From the NCBI GenBank assembly GCA_900549755.1, contig URPQ01000096.1, forward strand, positions 1-5,222: a DNA stretch of 5,222 bases, given 5' to 3'. The notes under the pieces were generated by a model that saw only the letters and a program-made list of their open reading frames with translations, had not been told where the DNA came from and searched no databases. Positions 1 to 5,222 of the stretch are shown here, in pieces. Source of the stretch: an uncultured Oscillospiraceae bacterium. GTDB taxonomy: Bacteria; Bacillota; Clostridia; Oscillospirales; Acutalibacteraceae. Every line of letters starts with the position of its first letter. The stretch's first letter is position 1. A program made the position numbers and the translations under genes.

Positions 1-131
1 TTCGGGTGCAAAAGCTCAAAATATGCCTTTGCGCTCTCCTCGGTCATTTCTTCGCCGTTTTCCTGTGCTAAACATAGCAGTTCTTCGGGGGTTTTTGCTT
101 TTTTTGCTTTTGAGATCAGTTCTTTGTTCAT
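1..131 (-). CDS. Nif11-like leader of a second precursor peptide (partial)
   Basis: This is the N-terminal 43 codons of a secreted-peptide precursor; the window edge removes the rest, including the GG cleavage site and the core. It starts at ATG 131-129, with GGAG at 144-141 nine bases upstream. The visible protein runs from MNKELISKAK to AYFELLHP. It is an amphipathic helical leader with the Nif11-type pattern of L, A, E.G, T and EE residues. It matches the leader of the precursor at 158-535 at 38 of 43 residues, counted from Met3 of that protein, and the last 26 residues are identical. The gene lies 26 bases downstream of that precursor on the same strand, so it is a tandem paralogue in the same transcript. 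By family knowledge the leader would guide the peptide to the C39 peptidase-exporter. The core is not visible, so its product cannot be described. Confidence 0.88.
   Translation of the reverse strand, partial: MNKELISKAKKAKTPEELLCLAQENGEEMTEESAKAYFELLHP
3..80 (-). repeat. Near-identical leader repeat, copy 1
   Basis: These 78 bases match 401-478 with two mismatches (positions 21 and 54). Both changes fall at codon third positions (TAT/TAC and GGC/GGT) and are silent. The repeat encodes 26 identical leader residues, from LLCLAQENG to FELLHP. Identity drops to 37 of 51 bases immediately upstream in the gene (bases 81-131). The true end at low coordinates is hidden by the window edge. Confidence 0.95.
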
Positions 132-140
132 TTTAACACT

Positions 141-144
141 CTCC
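141..144 (-). promoter_or_regulatory. Ribosome binding site of partial precursor
   Basis: GGAG sits nine bases before ATG 131-129. It lies in the 26-base gap after the first precursor gene, so the second precursor has its own initiation site rather than depending on stop-start coupling. It supports the ATG chosen for this leader. Confidence 0.75.
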
Positions 145-157
145 GTTCGTCTTATTT

Positions 158-535
158 TTATTTATTGCAAAGCCACAGCCCTTTTTCATAGGTGCAATAT
201 TTGCAATGGTTGCAAATCGCTGTTTTACCACATTCTTTACATACCGGAAATGTAGATGTATCTAAATAACGGCCGCCGCAATCTTTGCATACAAAGCCTC
301 CGCAGGTGTGACATACCGTTACAATTTCTCTGCCGTCCTTTGTGTGACAGCCCCCGCCCGATACATTGTCAAGCTCGTTATCGGCAAGCTCGCCCGTCTG
401 CGGGTGCAAAAGCTCAAAGTATGCCTTTGCGCTCTCCTCGGTCATTTCTTCACCGTTTTCCTGTGCTAAACATAGCAGCTCCTCAGGTGTCTTTGTGTTC
501 TTTGCTTTTGCAAGCAGCTCCTTCTTCATTTCCAT
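158..535 (-). CDS. Double-glycine precursor peptide with Cys-rich core
   Basis: This 125-residue protein looks like a secreted peptide precursor of the Nif11-like leader family (TIGR03798-like). Residues 1-48 form a helical leader. They are followed by ELADNELDNVSGGG at 49-62, the acidic stretch and double-glycine site where a C39 peptidase would cut. The core, about residues 62-125, has 11 cysteines: C63, C75, C78, C83, C86, C99, C102, C108, C111, C114 and C123. It contains five CxxC pairs, several resembling zinc knuckles (CHTCGG, CKDCGG, CKECGK). One further Cys, C22, is in the leader. I take ATG 535-533 as the start because AGGAGG at 550-545 is nine bases upstream; Met3 (529-527) aligns better with the paralogue but would be 15 bases away. 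The gene begins two bases after the sigma-factor stop. The core's activity is unknown; a bacteriocin or signalling role is only inference. No modification enzyme is nearby. Confidence 0.88.
   Translation of the reverse strand: MEMKKELLAKAKNTKTPEELLCLAQENGEEMTEESAKAYFELLHPQTGELADNELDNVSGGGCHTKDGREIVTVCHTCGGFVCKDCGGRYLDTSTFPVCKECGKTAICNHCKYCTYEKGLWLCNK
401..478 (-). repeat. Near-identical leader repeat, copy 2
   Basis: This is the second copy of the leader repeat, within the complete precursor gene (residues 20-45). It lies 398 bases from copy 1 in the same orientation. Past its low-coordinate end the copies begin to differ just where the other copy leaves the window, so its extent in that direction is unknown. 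Confidence 0.95.
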
Positions 536-537
536 TT

Positions 538-1026
538 TTAAAATCCTCCTAAAAAAAATTTTTTAAGCTCTGTAAGAGCTTTATTATGTAACAGCTTTGT
601 GTGGGAATAGGAAATTCCCATAGCCTCCGCTATGCTTTTAAGCGGTAAGCCGTTATAATAATGTAAAATTACAATGTTTCGCGAGCGATCATCTATGATT
701 TCGAGCGCGGCAGCTAAAGCTTCAAGCATTTCGTTTTTAAAAAGTGAGGTGTCCGCGTTTTCCGCCGTCAGGTTTTCGTCAAGCTCGGCGGTATCCTTTC
801 TTGTGCGGTAGTAGTCAATTACCGTGTTCCGCGCCACCGTGTATATCCAAGTGGAAATTGATGCCTTATTTTCGTCAAAGCTTTCTATGCTTTTAAAAAC
901 CTTTAGAAAAACCTCACTTGTAAGGTCTTCGGCGTCGTGCGGGTTTTGCACCTTTTTCAGCATATACCGCATTACCTTTTCCTTGTACTCGGTATAAACC
1001 TTATCCTTTAAGAGAAAGACATTCAT
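538..1026 (-). CDS. ECF-type RNA polymerase sigma-70 factor
   Basis: This 162-residue protein has the two-domain layout of an extracytoplasmic-function sigma factor. Region 2 spans about residues 13-78. It includes the core-binding motif DAEDLTSEVF (31-40) and the promoter-melting/-10 helix STWIYTVARNTVIDYYR (58-74). After an acidic linker (about 79-97), region 4 spans about 105-158 with a helix-turn-helix near 126-150 (LPLKSIAEAMGIS, then SHTKLLHNKAL) for -35 recognition. Length is normal for the family. The ATG overlaps the stop of the 67-residue gene upstream as ATGA (1026-1023), with GAGGA at 1040-1036 as ribosome binding site, so translation is probably coupled. Its last codons form the ribosome binding site of the precursor gene. 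The likely role is to drive transcription of this export operon or related peptide genes. No membrane anti-sigma factor is present; the coupled 67-residue protein is the only candidate partner. The target promoter is not identified. Confidence 0.93.
   Translation of the reverse strand: MNVFLLKDKVYTEYKEKVMRYMLKKVQNPHDAEDLTSEVFLKVFKSIESFDENKASISTWIYTVARNTVIDYYRTRKDTAELDENLTAENADTSLFKNEMLEALAAALEIIDDRSRNIVILHYYNGLPLKSIAEAMGISYSHTKLLHNKALTELKKFFLGGF
545..550 (-). promoter_or_regulatory. Consensus ribosome binding site of precursor, inside sigma gene
   Basis: A full AGGAGG lies nine bases before ATG 535-533 and forms the Leu-Gly-Gly codons at the 3' end of the sigma gene. It is the best match to consensus in the window. 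It decides in favour of the 125-residue start over Met3. It suggests high precursor synthesis compared with the sigma factor, which has only GAGGA, from one message. Confidence 0.9.
550..556 (-). other. Possible -1 slippery heptamer (U UUU UUA) near sigma stop
   Basis: In the sigma frame the codons TTT TTA (555-550) preceded by T (556) form a U UUU UUA heptamer, inside a run of six A then eight T. The -1 frame has no stop before the precursor ATG and is the precursor's own frame. A -1 shift, or transcript slippage adding one U, would give a sigma-precursor fusion. Slippage removing one U gives an immediate TAG. The motif is seen; any use of it is speculation. No upstream stimulatory Shine-Dalgarno element or downstream hairpin is obvious. 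Confidence 0.25.
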
Positions 1027-1226
1027 AACGGCTTTTCCTCGCTGTGCGGCTTTTTGCCGTTATCTATTTCGCCCGCCGCGTTTACAAAATCAAGCTCATC
1101 GTCAGATAGCTCTCTGCTGTAAATCTGCGATTTATCAATAAGCTTTTTAAGCCGCGGGTTTTCCTCAATTTCCTGATAATCGAAAAGGGCGGTCAGTAAT
1201 TGCTGAAAATTATTGTTTTTCTCCAC
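1023..1226 (-). CDS. Small acidic protein with leader-like cleavage motif
   Basis: I do not recognise a named family for this 67-residue soluble protein. It starts with GTG (1226-1224), with GAGAGGG at 1238-1232 five bases upstream, and ends in an ATGA overlap with the sigma gene. Residues 6-33 look helical (FQQLLTALF, then RLKKLIDK). Residues 39-52 read ELSDDELDFVNAAG, which aligns with the precursor's ELADNELDNVSGGG at 8 of 14 positions, but the double glycine is replaced by Ala-Ala. A charged tail of 15 residues follows, with no cysteine and no core. It has no signal peptide or membrane helix. Its position and coupling suggest a sigma-factor partner (anti-sigma or co-regulator). The leader-like region suggests it might bind the same leader-recognising site on the transporter. 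A decayed precursor is possible, but the intact frame, ribosome binding site and overlap argue for a functional gene. The function is inference. Confidence 0.75.
   Translation of the reverse strand: MEKNNNFQQLLTALFDYQEIEENPRLKKLIDKSQIYSRELSDDELDFVNAAGEIDNGKKPHSEEKPL
1036..1040 (-). promoter_or_regulatory. Ribosome binding site of sigma gene
   Basis: GAGGA lies nine bases before ATG 1026-1024, within the last codons of the 67-residue gene. Together with the ATGA overlap it points to coupled translation of the two proteins and supports this start. Confidence 0.75.
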
Positions 1227-1313
1227 GGTTACCCTCTCTTTCCGTTTGGTTTTTCCCTTTCACTTATTTATACGAACAAATTTACAAAAGGGCTTATTAT
1301 TTATTAAAAATTT
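1227..1313 (-). promoter_or_regulatory. AT-rich 87-base gap, possible internal promoter
   Basis: This is by far the largest gap in the operon and divides the transporter genes from the sigma/precursor genes. It holds a -10-like TATAAA at 1272-1267, preceded by CG so that it reads CGTATAAA. That would place a transcript start about 35 bases before the GTG. I find no good -35 box at 16-18 bases for either a housekeeping or an ECF-type promoter. There is also no GC-rich hairpin with a T run, so no terminator. An internal promoter giving more precursor than transporter is plausible but weakly supported. Confidence 0.22.
1232..1238 (-). promoter_or_regulatory. Ribosome binding site supporting a GTG start
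   Basis: GAGAGGG lies five bases before GTG 1226-1224. There is no in-frame ATG within the gene, so this site is what fixes the start of the small acidic protein. Confidence 0.65.
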
Positions 1314-3497
1314 TTATGTATCAAGCCGCTGCCGCTCCACAAGCTCTGCAAATACGCCGTTTTGGGCTATCAGCTCGTCATATGTTCCGTCCTCGGTTAT
1401 CTTCCCGCCGTCCAGCACCAAAATGCGGTCGCATTGCTTTATGGTGGAAAGCCTGTGGGCTATTACTATTCTTGTGCATTTAAGGGAATCAAGCGATTCC
1501 GAAACCCTTTTCTGCGTAAGGTTATCAAGCGCGCTTGTAGCCTCATCAAGCATTAAAATTTTAGGCTTTGGCGCTATTGCGCGGGCTATCATAAGCCGCT
1601 GCCGCTGTCCGCCCGAAATGCCGCCCGAGCCCTCGGAAATGATCGTGTTCATTCCCATTGGCATACGGCGTATATCCTCGGCTATTCCCGCTTTTTCGGC
1701 TGCGTCCCACGCGTCGCTTTGCGTAAGCCACGGGGCGGATATTACTATATTGGAATAAATATCCCCCGAGAAAAGCTTGCCGTTTTGCATTACTACGCCT
1801 ATTCTGCGCCTGAGGGATTTAAGGTCTATTCGCTCAATATCCCTGCCGTCGTAGTAAACGGCGCCCTTTTGCGGCTTTTCAAAGCCTAAAAGCAAACGCA
1901 TAAGCGTTGATTTTCCACAGCCGGTTTTGCCCACTATGGCAACATACTGCCCCGGGCGGATTTTAAGGGACATATTATCAAGTATGAGCGGCATATTTTC
2001 ATTGTACCTGAAAGAAACGTTGGTAAGCTCTATTCCACCCGAAAGCCTTGTTATAACCTCTTTACCCTCGGAAATCTCGGGCACGGTGTTAAAGAAGGGC
2101 TGCACCGTTTCCAAAATCGGCTTTATCTGCGCTACGGTAAGCGCCATTCCCGCAAGGGACATAAACGCGCCCGAAACCATACCGTAGGCTGTGCCGAAAG
2201 CATAGTAATCCGCCACCGAAACACCCGATTTTACCGCCGCCGCGTACATAACTATATTACCTATAAGCGAAATGGCAAGGCTTATAACCGAATTGAGCTT
2301 AATAAATGCGGGCGGGTTGTATGTGAGCTTTGCGTTTTGCGCATAAAGGTTGCCCCAACGGGCAAAGGCTCTTTTTTCTGCGCCCGCAAGCTTAATTTTC
2401 TGTATGCCGCTTATAAGCGCATAGCTCATTCCGCTTTCCTTTGCCGAAAGCTCCATTTGCTTTTTTGAAATACGCATTTGTGCAAACGAGGAAATAAGCG
2501 AGAAAGCAACCGTTACCAAAATAACCGCTATTGCAGGCACTACAAGCACAGGAGCGTATATAAATATCTGCGAAATGTAGATGAGCGAAAATACCGAGGT
2601 AAGCCCCGTTGTAAGCACGGCGGAAACCAGCATATTGCAAAGTGATGATATATGCGCCGCGCGGCTTGATAAATCGCCCGAGCCGTACCCCTTAAAAAAG
2701 TCCGCCGGCAGGCTCATTATTCGCATCATTGCCGCCGCCTGCACCGAAACGCTCATTTTGGTATTTATTCTTGCGGTTATCATTTCCTTAGTAGCGGAAA
2801 TAAGTAAAGAACTTACGGATACCGAAACCGTGAACACCGCAATTGATAAAAGCAGCCTTACACTGCCCGACGGCAAAACCGCCGCAAACAAAATATTGTT
2901 AAGCTTAGGCGAGAGCATACCTATTAAAGAGAGTGCTAAAGTTGCAAGGGCAATAAGCGCAAAATCGGCTGCCGAGAGCGTTTCCGCAATATATTTTGCC
3001 ACCGAGCCCAGCCCGATTTTTTTAAGCGGAAAGGGCTTGTAAAAGGCTATTGCCTCGCTATCAAAAAGGCGCTGATTTCTGCGGTTTATTTTAATTTTCT
3101 TCCCGCTGTCCGGGTCAATATAGCAGTAGCCCGAAAACCCTGCGGGAATAAGTGCGACTACCCTGCCGCTTTCCTTCATAACGCCGAGCATTGCGCCCAC
3201 CGCGTCGCGATACCAGCCCTTTTCAAGCCTTACCGTGCGGCGCATTATGCCGTAGGGGCGCATTAAATATTCAAGCTGCTCGTTTGTGTCCTTTATATTA
3301 TCGGGCACTTCGCGGCTTTTTACGTGGTAATATTTTAAAATTTCGTCAATCGCGCTTTTCGCCGCCGCGCTGCCGTCTGAAAGGCTGCCCGTTACCTTTG
3401 AGCCTAAAACGGCAGCCGCCATATTTACAAACGAATCGGCAAAAACATCGTCGTCGTTTTGCTTTCGCTGCCTTATCTGTTCGTCAAACCAACCCAT
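1314..3497 (-). CDS. NHLM-type bacteriocin ABC exporter subunit (ABC2-like)
   Basis: This 727-residue protein is a fused membrane/ATPase subunit of a peptide exporter. Its start, MGWFDEQIRQRK followed by an acidic stretch, resembles the NHLM ABC2 family (TIGR03797), from memory. Residues 1-165 are soluble. The part at about 110-157 (ALIPAGFSGYCYIDPDSGKK onward) resembles the second half of a C39 domain, but I see no catalytic Cys/His arrangement. Hydrophobic segments lie near 178-197, 214-235, 288-310, 315-337, 403-424 and 432-455. The ATPase has Walker A GKTGCGKST (523-531), Q-loop Q571, signature ISGGQ (627-631), Walker B ILMLDE (647-652), D-loop SALD and H-loop H681, so it looks active. 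ATG 3497-3495 has a G-rich ribosome binding site eight bases upstream. The gene begins 15 bases after the stop of the other subunit. It probably forms a heterodimer with that subunit to export the peptides encoded downstream. Confidence 0.92.
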   Translation of the reverse strand: MGWFDEQIRQRKQNDDDVFADSFVNMAAAVLGSKVTGSLSDGSAAAKSAIDEILKYYHVKSREVPDNIKDTNEQLEYLMRPYGIMRRTVRLEKGWYRDAVGAMLGVMKESGRVVALIPAGFSGYCYIDPDSGKKIKINRRNQRLFDSEAIAFYKPFPLKKIGLGSVAKYIAETLSAADFALIALATLALSLIGMLSPKLNNILFAAVLPSGSVRLLLSIAVFTVSVSVSSLLISATKEMITARINTKMSVSVQAAAMMRIMSLPADFFKGYGSGDLSSRAAHISSLCNMLVSAVLTTGLTSVFSLIYISQIFIYAPVLVVPAIAVILVTVAFSLISSFAQMRISKKQMELSAKESGMSYALISGIQKIKLAGAEKRAFARWGNLYAQNAKLTYNPPAFIKLNSVISLAISLIGNIVMYAAAVKSGVSVADYYAFGTAYGMVSGAFMSLAGMALTVAQIKPILETVQPFFNTVPEISEGKEVITRLSGGIELTNVSFRYNENMPLILDNMSLKIRPGQYVAIVGKTGCGKSTLMRLLLGFEKPQKGAVYYDGRDIERIDLKSLRRRIGVVMQNGKLFSGDIYSNIVISAPWLTQSDAWDAAEKAGIAEDIRRMPMGMNTIISEGSGGISGGQRQRLMIARAIAPKPKILMLDEATSALDNLTQKRVSESLDSLKCTRIVIAHRLSTIKQCDRILVLDGGKITEDGTYDELIAQNGVFAELVERQRLDT

Positions 3498-3505
3498 TAA
3501 GTCTT

Positions 3506-3511
3506 CCCCCC
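3506..3511 (-). promoter_or_regulatory. Ribosome binding site of ABC2-like subunit
   Basis: A run of six G lies eight bases before ATG 3497-3495, one base after the stop of the upstream exporter subunit. It is a G-rich rather than AGGAGG-type site. The closeness to the stop suggests coupled translation and balanced amounts of the two subunits. Confidence 0.6.
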
Positions 3512-3512
3512 T

Positions 3513-5222
3513 TTACTCGTTAGTTACAAGCTCAGCATACATTCCGCCATTTTTCATAAGCTCGTCGTGCGTGCCGCGTTCGGCAACCCTGCCGTTATCC
3601 ATTACTATTATTTCGTCGCAATCCCGTATAGTGGATAACCTGTGCGCCACAACTATGCAGGTTATGCCGCGGTCCTTAATGGAGTTTACAACGTTGTACT
3701 CAGTTTTAGCGTCAAGCGCGCTTGTGGCTTCATCCAAAATTATAATTGTGGGGTCCTGTGCCAATACGCGCGCTATTTCCATTCGCTGCCGCTGACCGCC
3801 CGAAAAGTCCTTGCCGCCCTCGGTCATTTTGTACTGATAACCGCCCTCGCGCTGCATAATATCCTCGTGCAGCTGTGCGTCGCGCGCCGCCATTATCATT
3901 TCAAAATCCTCTATTGAATTATCCCACATTTTAATATTATTTGCTATTGTATCCTCAAACAGAATTATATCCTGGTTCACAACAGCCAGTGAGCCTGTAA
4001 AAACGCTGCGGTCAATTTCGGATATTTTTTTGCCGTCAAAAAGTATTTCGCCGCTCCATGGCTTATAAAGCCCCGAAATCAGCTTCGAAAGTGTGGATTT
4101 TCCGCAGCCCGATGGTCCTACAAAAGCCACGCGGCTGCCTGTTTTAAGCGATAAATTAAAGTTTTCTATAAGCGGCTCTGCAAGGCGGGAATAGCCGAAC
4201 GTAACGTTTTTCATTTCAATATTGCCCGAAAGCTTATCGTACTCGCAGTTATCGCTTACGGGCGCATCCTCGGGAACGTCGGTCGGGTAGCGCATTACGT
4301 CCTCTATGCGCTCCATTTCGGTGCGCATTTCCTGTAAGCTCTGCCCTGCCGAAATCAGCGACGTTGCGGGAGAAATAAACGAGCCCAAAAAGCCCTGAAA
4401 CGCCATTATCATACCAACAGTAAACCTGCCCTGCATTGCAAGGTACACGCCCACCATTAAAACCGCCGTGTTGCAAACCGAGCTTACAAGCGCGGGCAGC
4501 TGACCGAGCAGCTGATTAAGCTTTTGAAATTTTACCTGCTGTGTATTGGCGCTTGCCTGATAGCCCGCCCATTTTTCAAAAAATCCGTTCTCTGCGCCGC
4601 TTGCCTTAATTGTTTCAATCATTTCTATTCCGGCAACGGTAGCGCCCGCAAGCTTACCTGAGTCGCGCATTTGCACGCGGGTAATATTTATCCGCTTTTT
4701 TGAAATAATGTTTGAGAAAACAAGATTTATAAGCACCGATAAAATGCCAATAACGGTTAAGAGCAGGCTGTACCTTATCATTACAACAAGGTAAAACACC
4801 ATCATTACCGCGTTTAATGCAAGCGGCGCAAAGGTGTTTACAAGGCTGCCCGCTATGCTCGCATTTGAGGACTGTCGCCCCTGAATATCCCCCGCCATAC
4901 GCTGCGAGAAAAATTCCATAGGCATACGCAGCACCTTCCACATAAAGGTTGTGCTGCCCACCATAGCAAGCTTTCCGTTAATTTTAAGGGAATAAACGGC
5001 GTTTATCCACCCCACAACAAGCTGTAAAATGCCGAGGAGCGATAAGCCTATAATAAACGGTATAAACCACTCGGGGTTTTTGCCGGTTAGCAATCTGTCA
5101 ACAAAAACGCGTGAAAAGGCGGGGCTTATAACCCCCGTTATGGCAGTTATAAGCGCGGTAATTGCAGCAAATGCAACGGCGCTGCCCGCACCCTTTAAGC
5201 GCTTTTTGGCATACGCCAAAAC
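3513..5222 (-). CDS. NHLM-type peptidase/ABC exporter subunit (ABC1-like), 5' partial
   Basis: The reading frame is open to the window edge, so the N-terminus is missing; the TTG at 5219 is internal, not a start. About 569 residues are visible. Numbered from that TTG, hydrophobic segments lie near 12-32, 52-74, 130-148, 150-170, 240-262 and 267-290, typical of an ABC exporter membrane domain. The ATPase has Walker A GPSGCGKST (368-376), Q-loop Q416, signature FSGGQ (472-476), Walker B IIILDE (492-497), SALD and H526, all intact. Full-length NHLM ABC1 proteins (TIGR03796) are roughly 700 residues and carry an N-terminal C39 cysteine peptidase that cuts leaders after GG; about 140 residues are missing here, which fits that domain. 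The partner subunit follows after 15 bases and GG-leader precursors are in the same operon. That the peptidase domain is really there is inference until the upstream bases are seen. Confidence 0.9.
   Translation of the reverse strand, partial: VLAYAKKRLKGAGSAVAFAAITALITAITGVISPAFSRVFVDRLLTGKNPEWFIPFIIGLSLLGILQLVVGWINAVYSLKINGKLAMVGSTTFMWKVLRMPMEFFSQRMAGDIQGRQSSNASIAGSLVNTFAPLALNAVMMVFYLVVMIRYSLLLTVIGILSVLINLVFSNIISKKRINITRVQMRDSGKLAGATVAGIEMIETIKASGAENGFFEKWAGYQASANTQQVKFQKLNQLLGQLPALVSSVCNTAVLMVGVYLAMQGRFTVGMIMAFQGFLGSFISPATSLISAGQSLQEMRTEMERIEDVMRYPTDVPEDAPVSDNCEYDKLSGNIEMKNVTFGYSRLAEPLIENFNLSLKTGSRVAFVGPSGCGKSTLSKLISGLYKPWSGEILFDGKKISEIDRSVFTGSLAVVNQDIILFEDTIANNIKMWDNSIEDFEMIMAARDAQLHEDIMQREGGYQYKMTEGGKDFSGGQRQRMEIARVLAQDPTIIILDEATSALDAKTEYNVVNSIKDRGITCIVVAHRLSTIRDCDEIIVMDNGRVAERGTHDELMKNGGMYAELVTNE

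Noticed and set aside
158..350. Cys-rich region as an intracellular zinc-ribbon protein rather than a secreted core
   Set aside because: It follows a Nif11-like leader with a GG site, shared with a tandem paralogue and next to a peptide exporter, so a secreted core is more likely, though metal binding remains possible.
527..529. Met3 as the precursor start
   Set aside because: It aligns with the paralogue's start, but lies 15 bases from the AGGAGG, while the upstream ATG is at nine bases.
1255..1292. Inverted repeat CCCTTT/AAAGGG as a terminator between ABC2 and the small gene
   Set aside because: The stem is six pairs with a 26-base loop and no T run follows on either strand.
1305..1316. 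A/T palindrome TAAAAATTTTTA, similar to AAAAAATTTTTT at 553-564, as paired operator sites flanking the small gene and sigma gene
   Set aside because: Both are pure A/T in AT-rich junctions and one overlaps a stop codon; chance explains them.
2581..3042. Long plus-strand open frame of 153 codons, and others such as 1213-1758
   Set aside because: They lie opposite well-supported exporter genes with full motifs, have no recognisable domains, and reflect codon bias of the real strand.
5217..5219. TTG as the start codon of the first exporter subunit
   Set aside because: The frame stays open to the window edge, there is no room for a ribosome binding site, and the family is about 140 residues longer at this end. 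The gene is partial.

Overview
The window is one minus-strand operon segment from what looks like a gut-type Firmicute (class Clostridia, probably Ruminococcaceae/Oscillospiraceae-like). Evidence for this is strong AGGAGG-type ribosome binding sites, moderate G+C, very tight gene packing, and Nif11-like leader peptides of the kind known from clostridia. The taxonomic call is an inference from style, not from a marker gene.

In the direction of transcription (high to low coordinates) the order is: (1) an ABC exporter subunit, 3513-5222, cut at its 5' end by the window edge and matching the NHLM-type ABC1 subunit, whose C39 peptidase domain would lie outside; (2) a second, complete exporter subunit, 1314-3497, of NHLM ABC2 type, with a non-catalytic N-terminal domain; (3) an 87-nt AT-rich gap; (4) a 67-residue acidic protein, 1023-1226, carrying an imitation of a leader-peptide cleavage region; (5) an ECF-type sigma factor, 538-1026, overlapping it by ATGA; (6) a Cys-rich double-glycine precursor peptide, 158-535, whose ribosome binding site lies inside the sigma gene; (7) a second precursor, 1-131, with a nearly identical leader and its core beyond the window.

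Together this is a peptide secretion module. Precursors carry a helical Nif11-like leader ending in a GG motif. The paired ABC transporters would cleave the leader and export the core. A dedicated sigma factor with a small coupled partner would set expression. No modification enzyme (LanM, YcaO, radical SAM, nitrile hydratase) is in the window, so the Cys-rich product may be disulfide- or metal-bound, or matured by enzymes encoded outside.

The most interesting points are the leader-mimic protein next to the sigma factor, the duplicated zinc-knuckle-like core, the mosaic identity between the two leaders, and a U UUU UUA heptamer at the sigma/precursor junction whose -1 frame is open into the precursor. 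Apart from the 87-nt gap there is no substantial non-coding stretch. I see no tRNA, rRNA, insertion sequence or CRISPR array.
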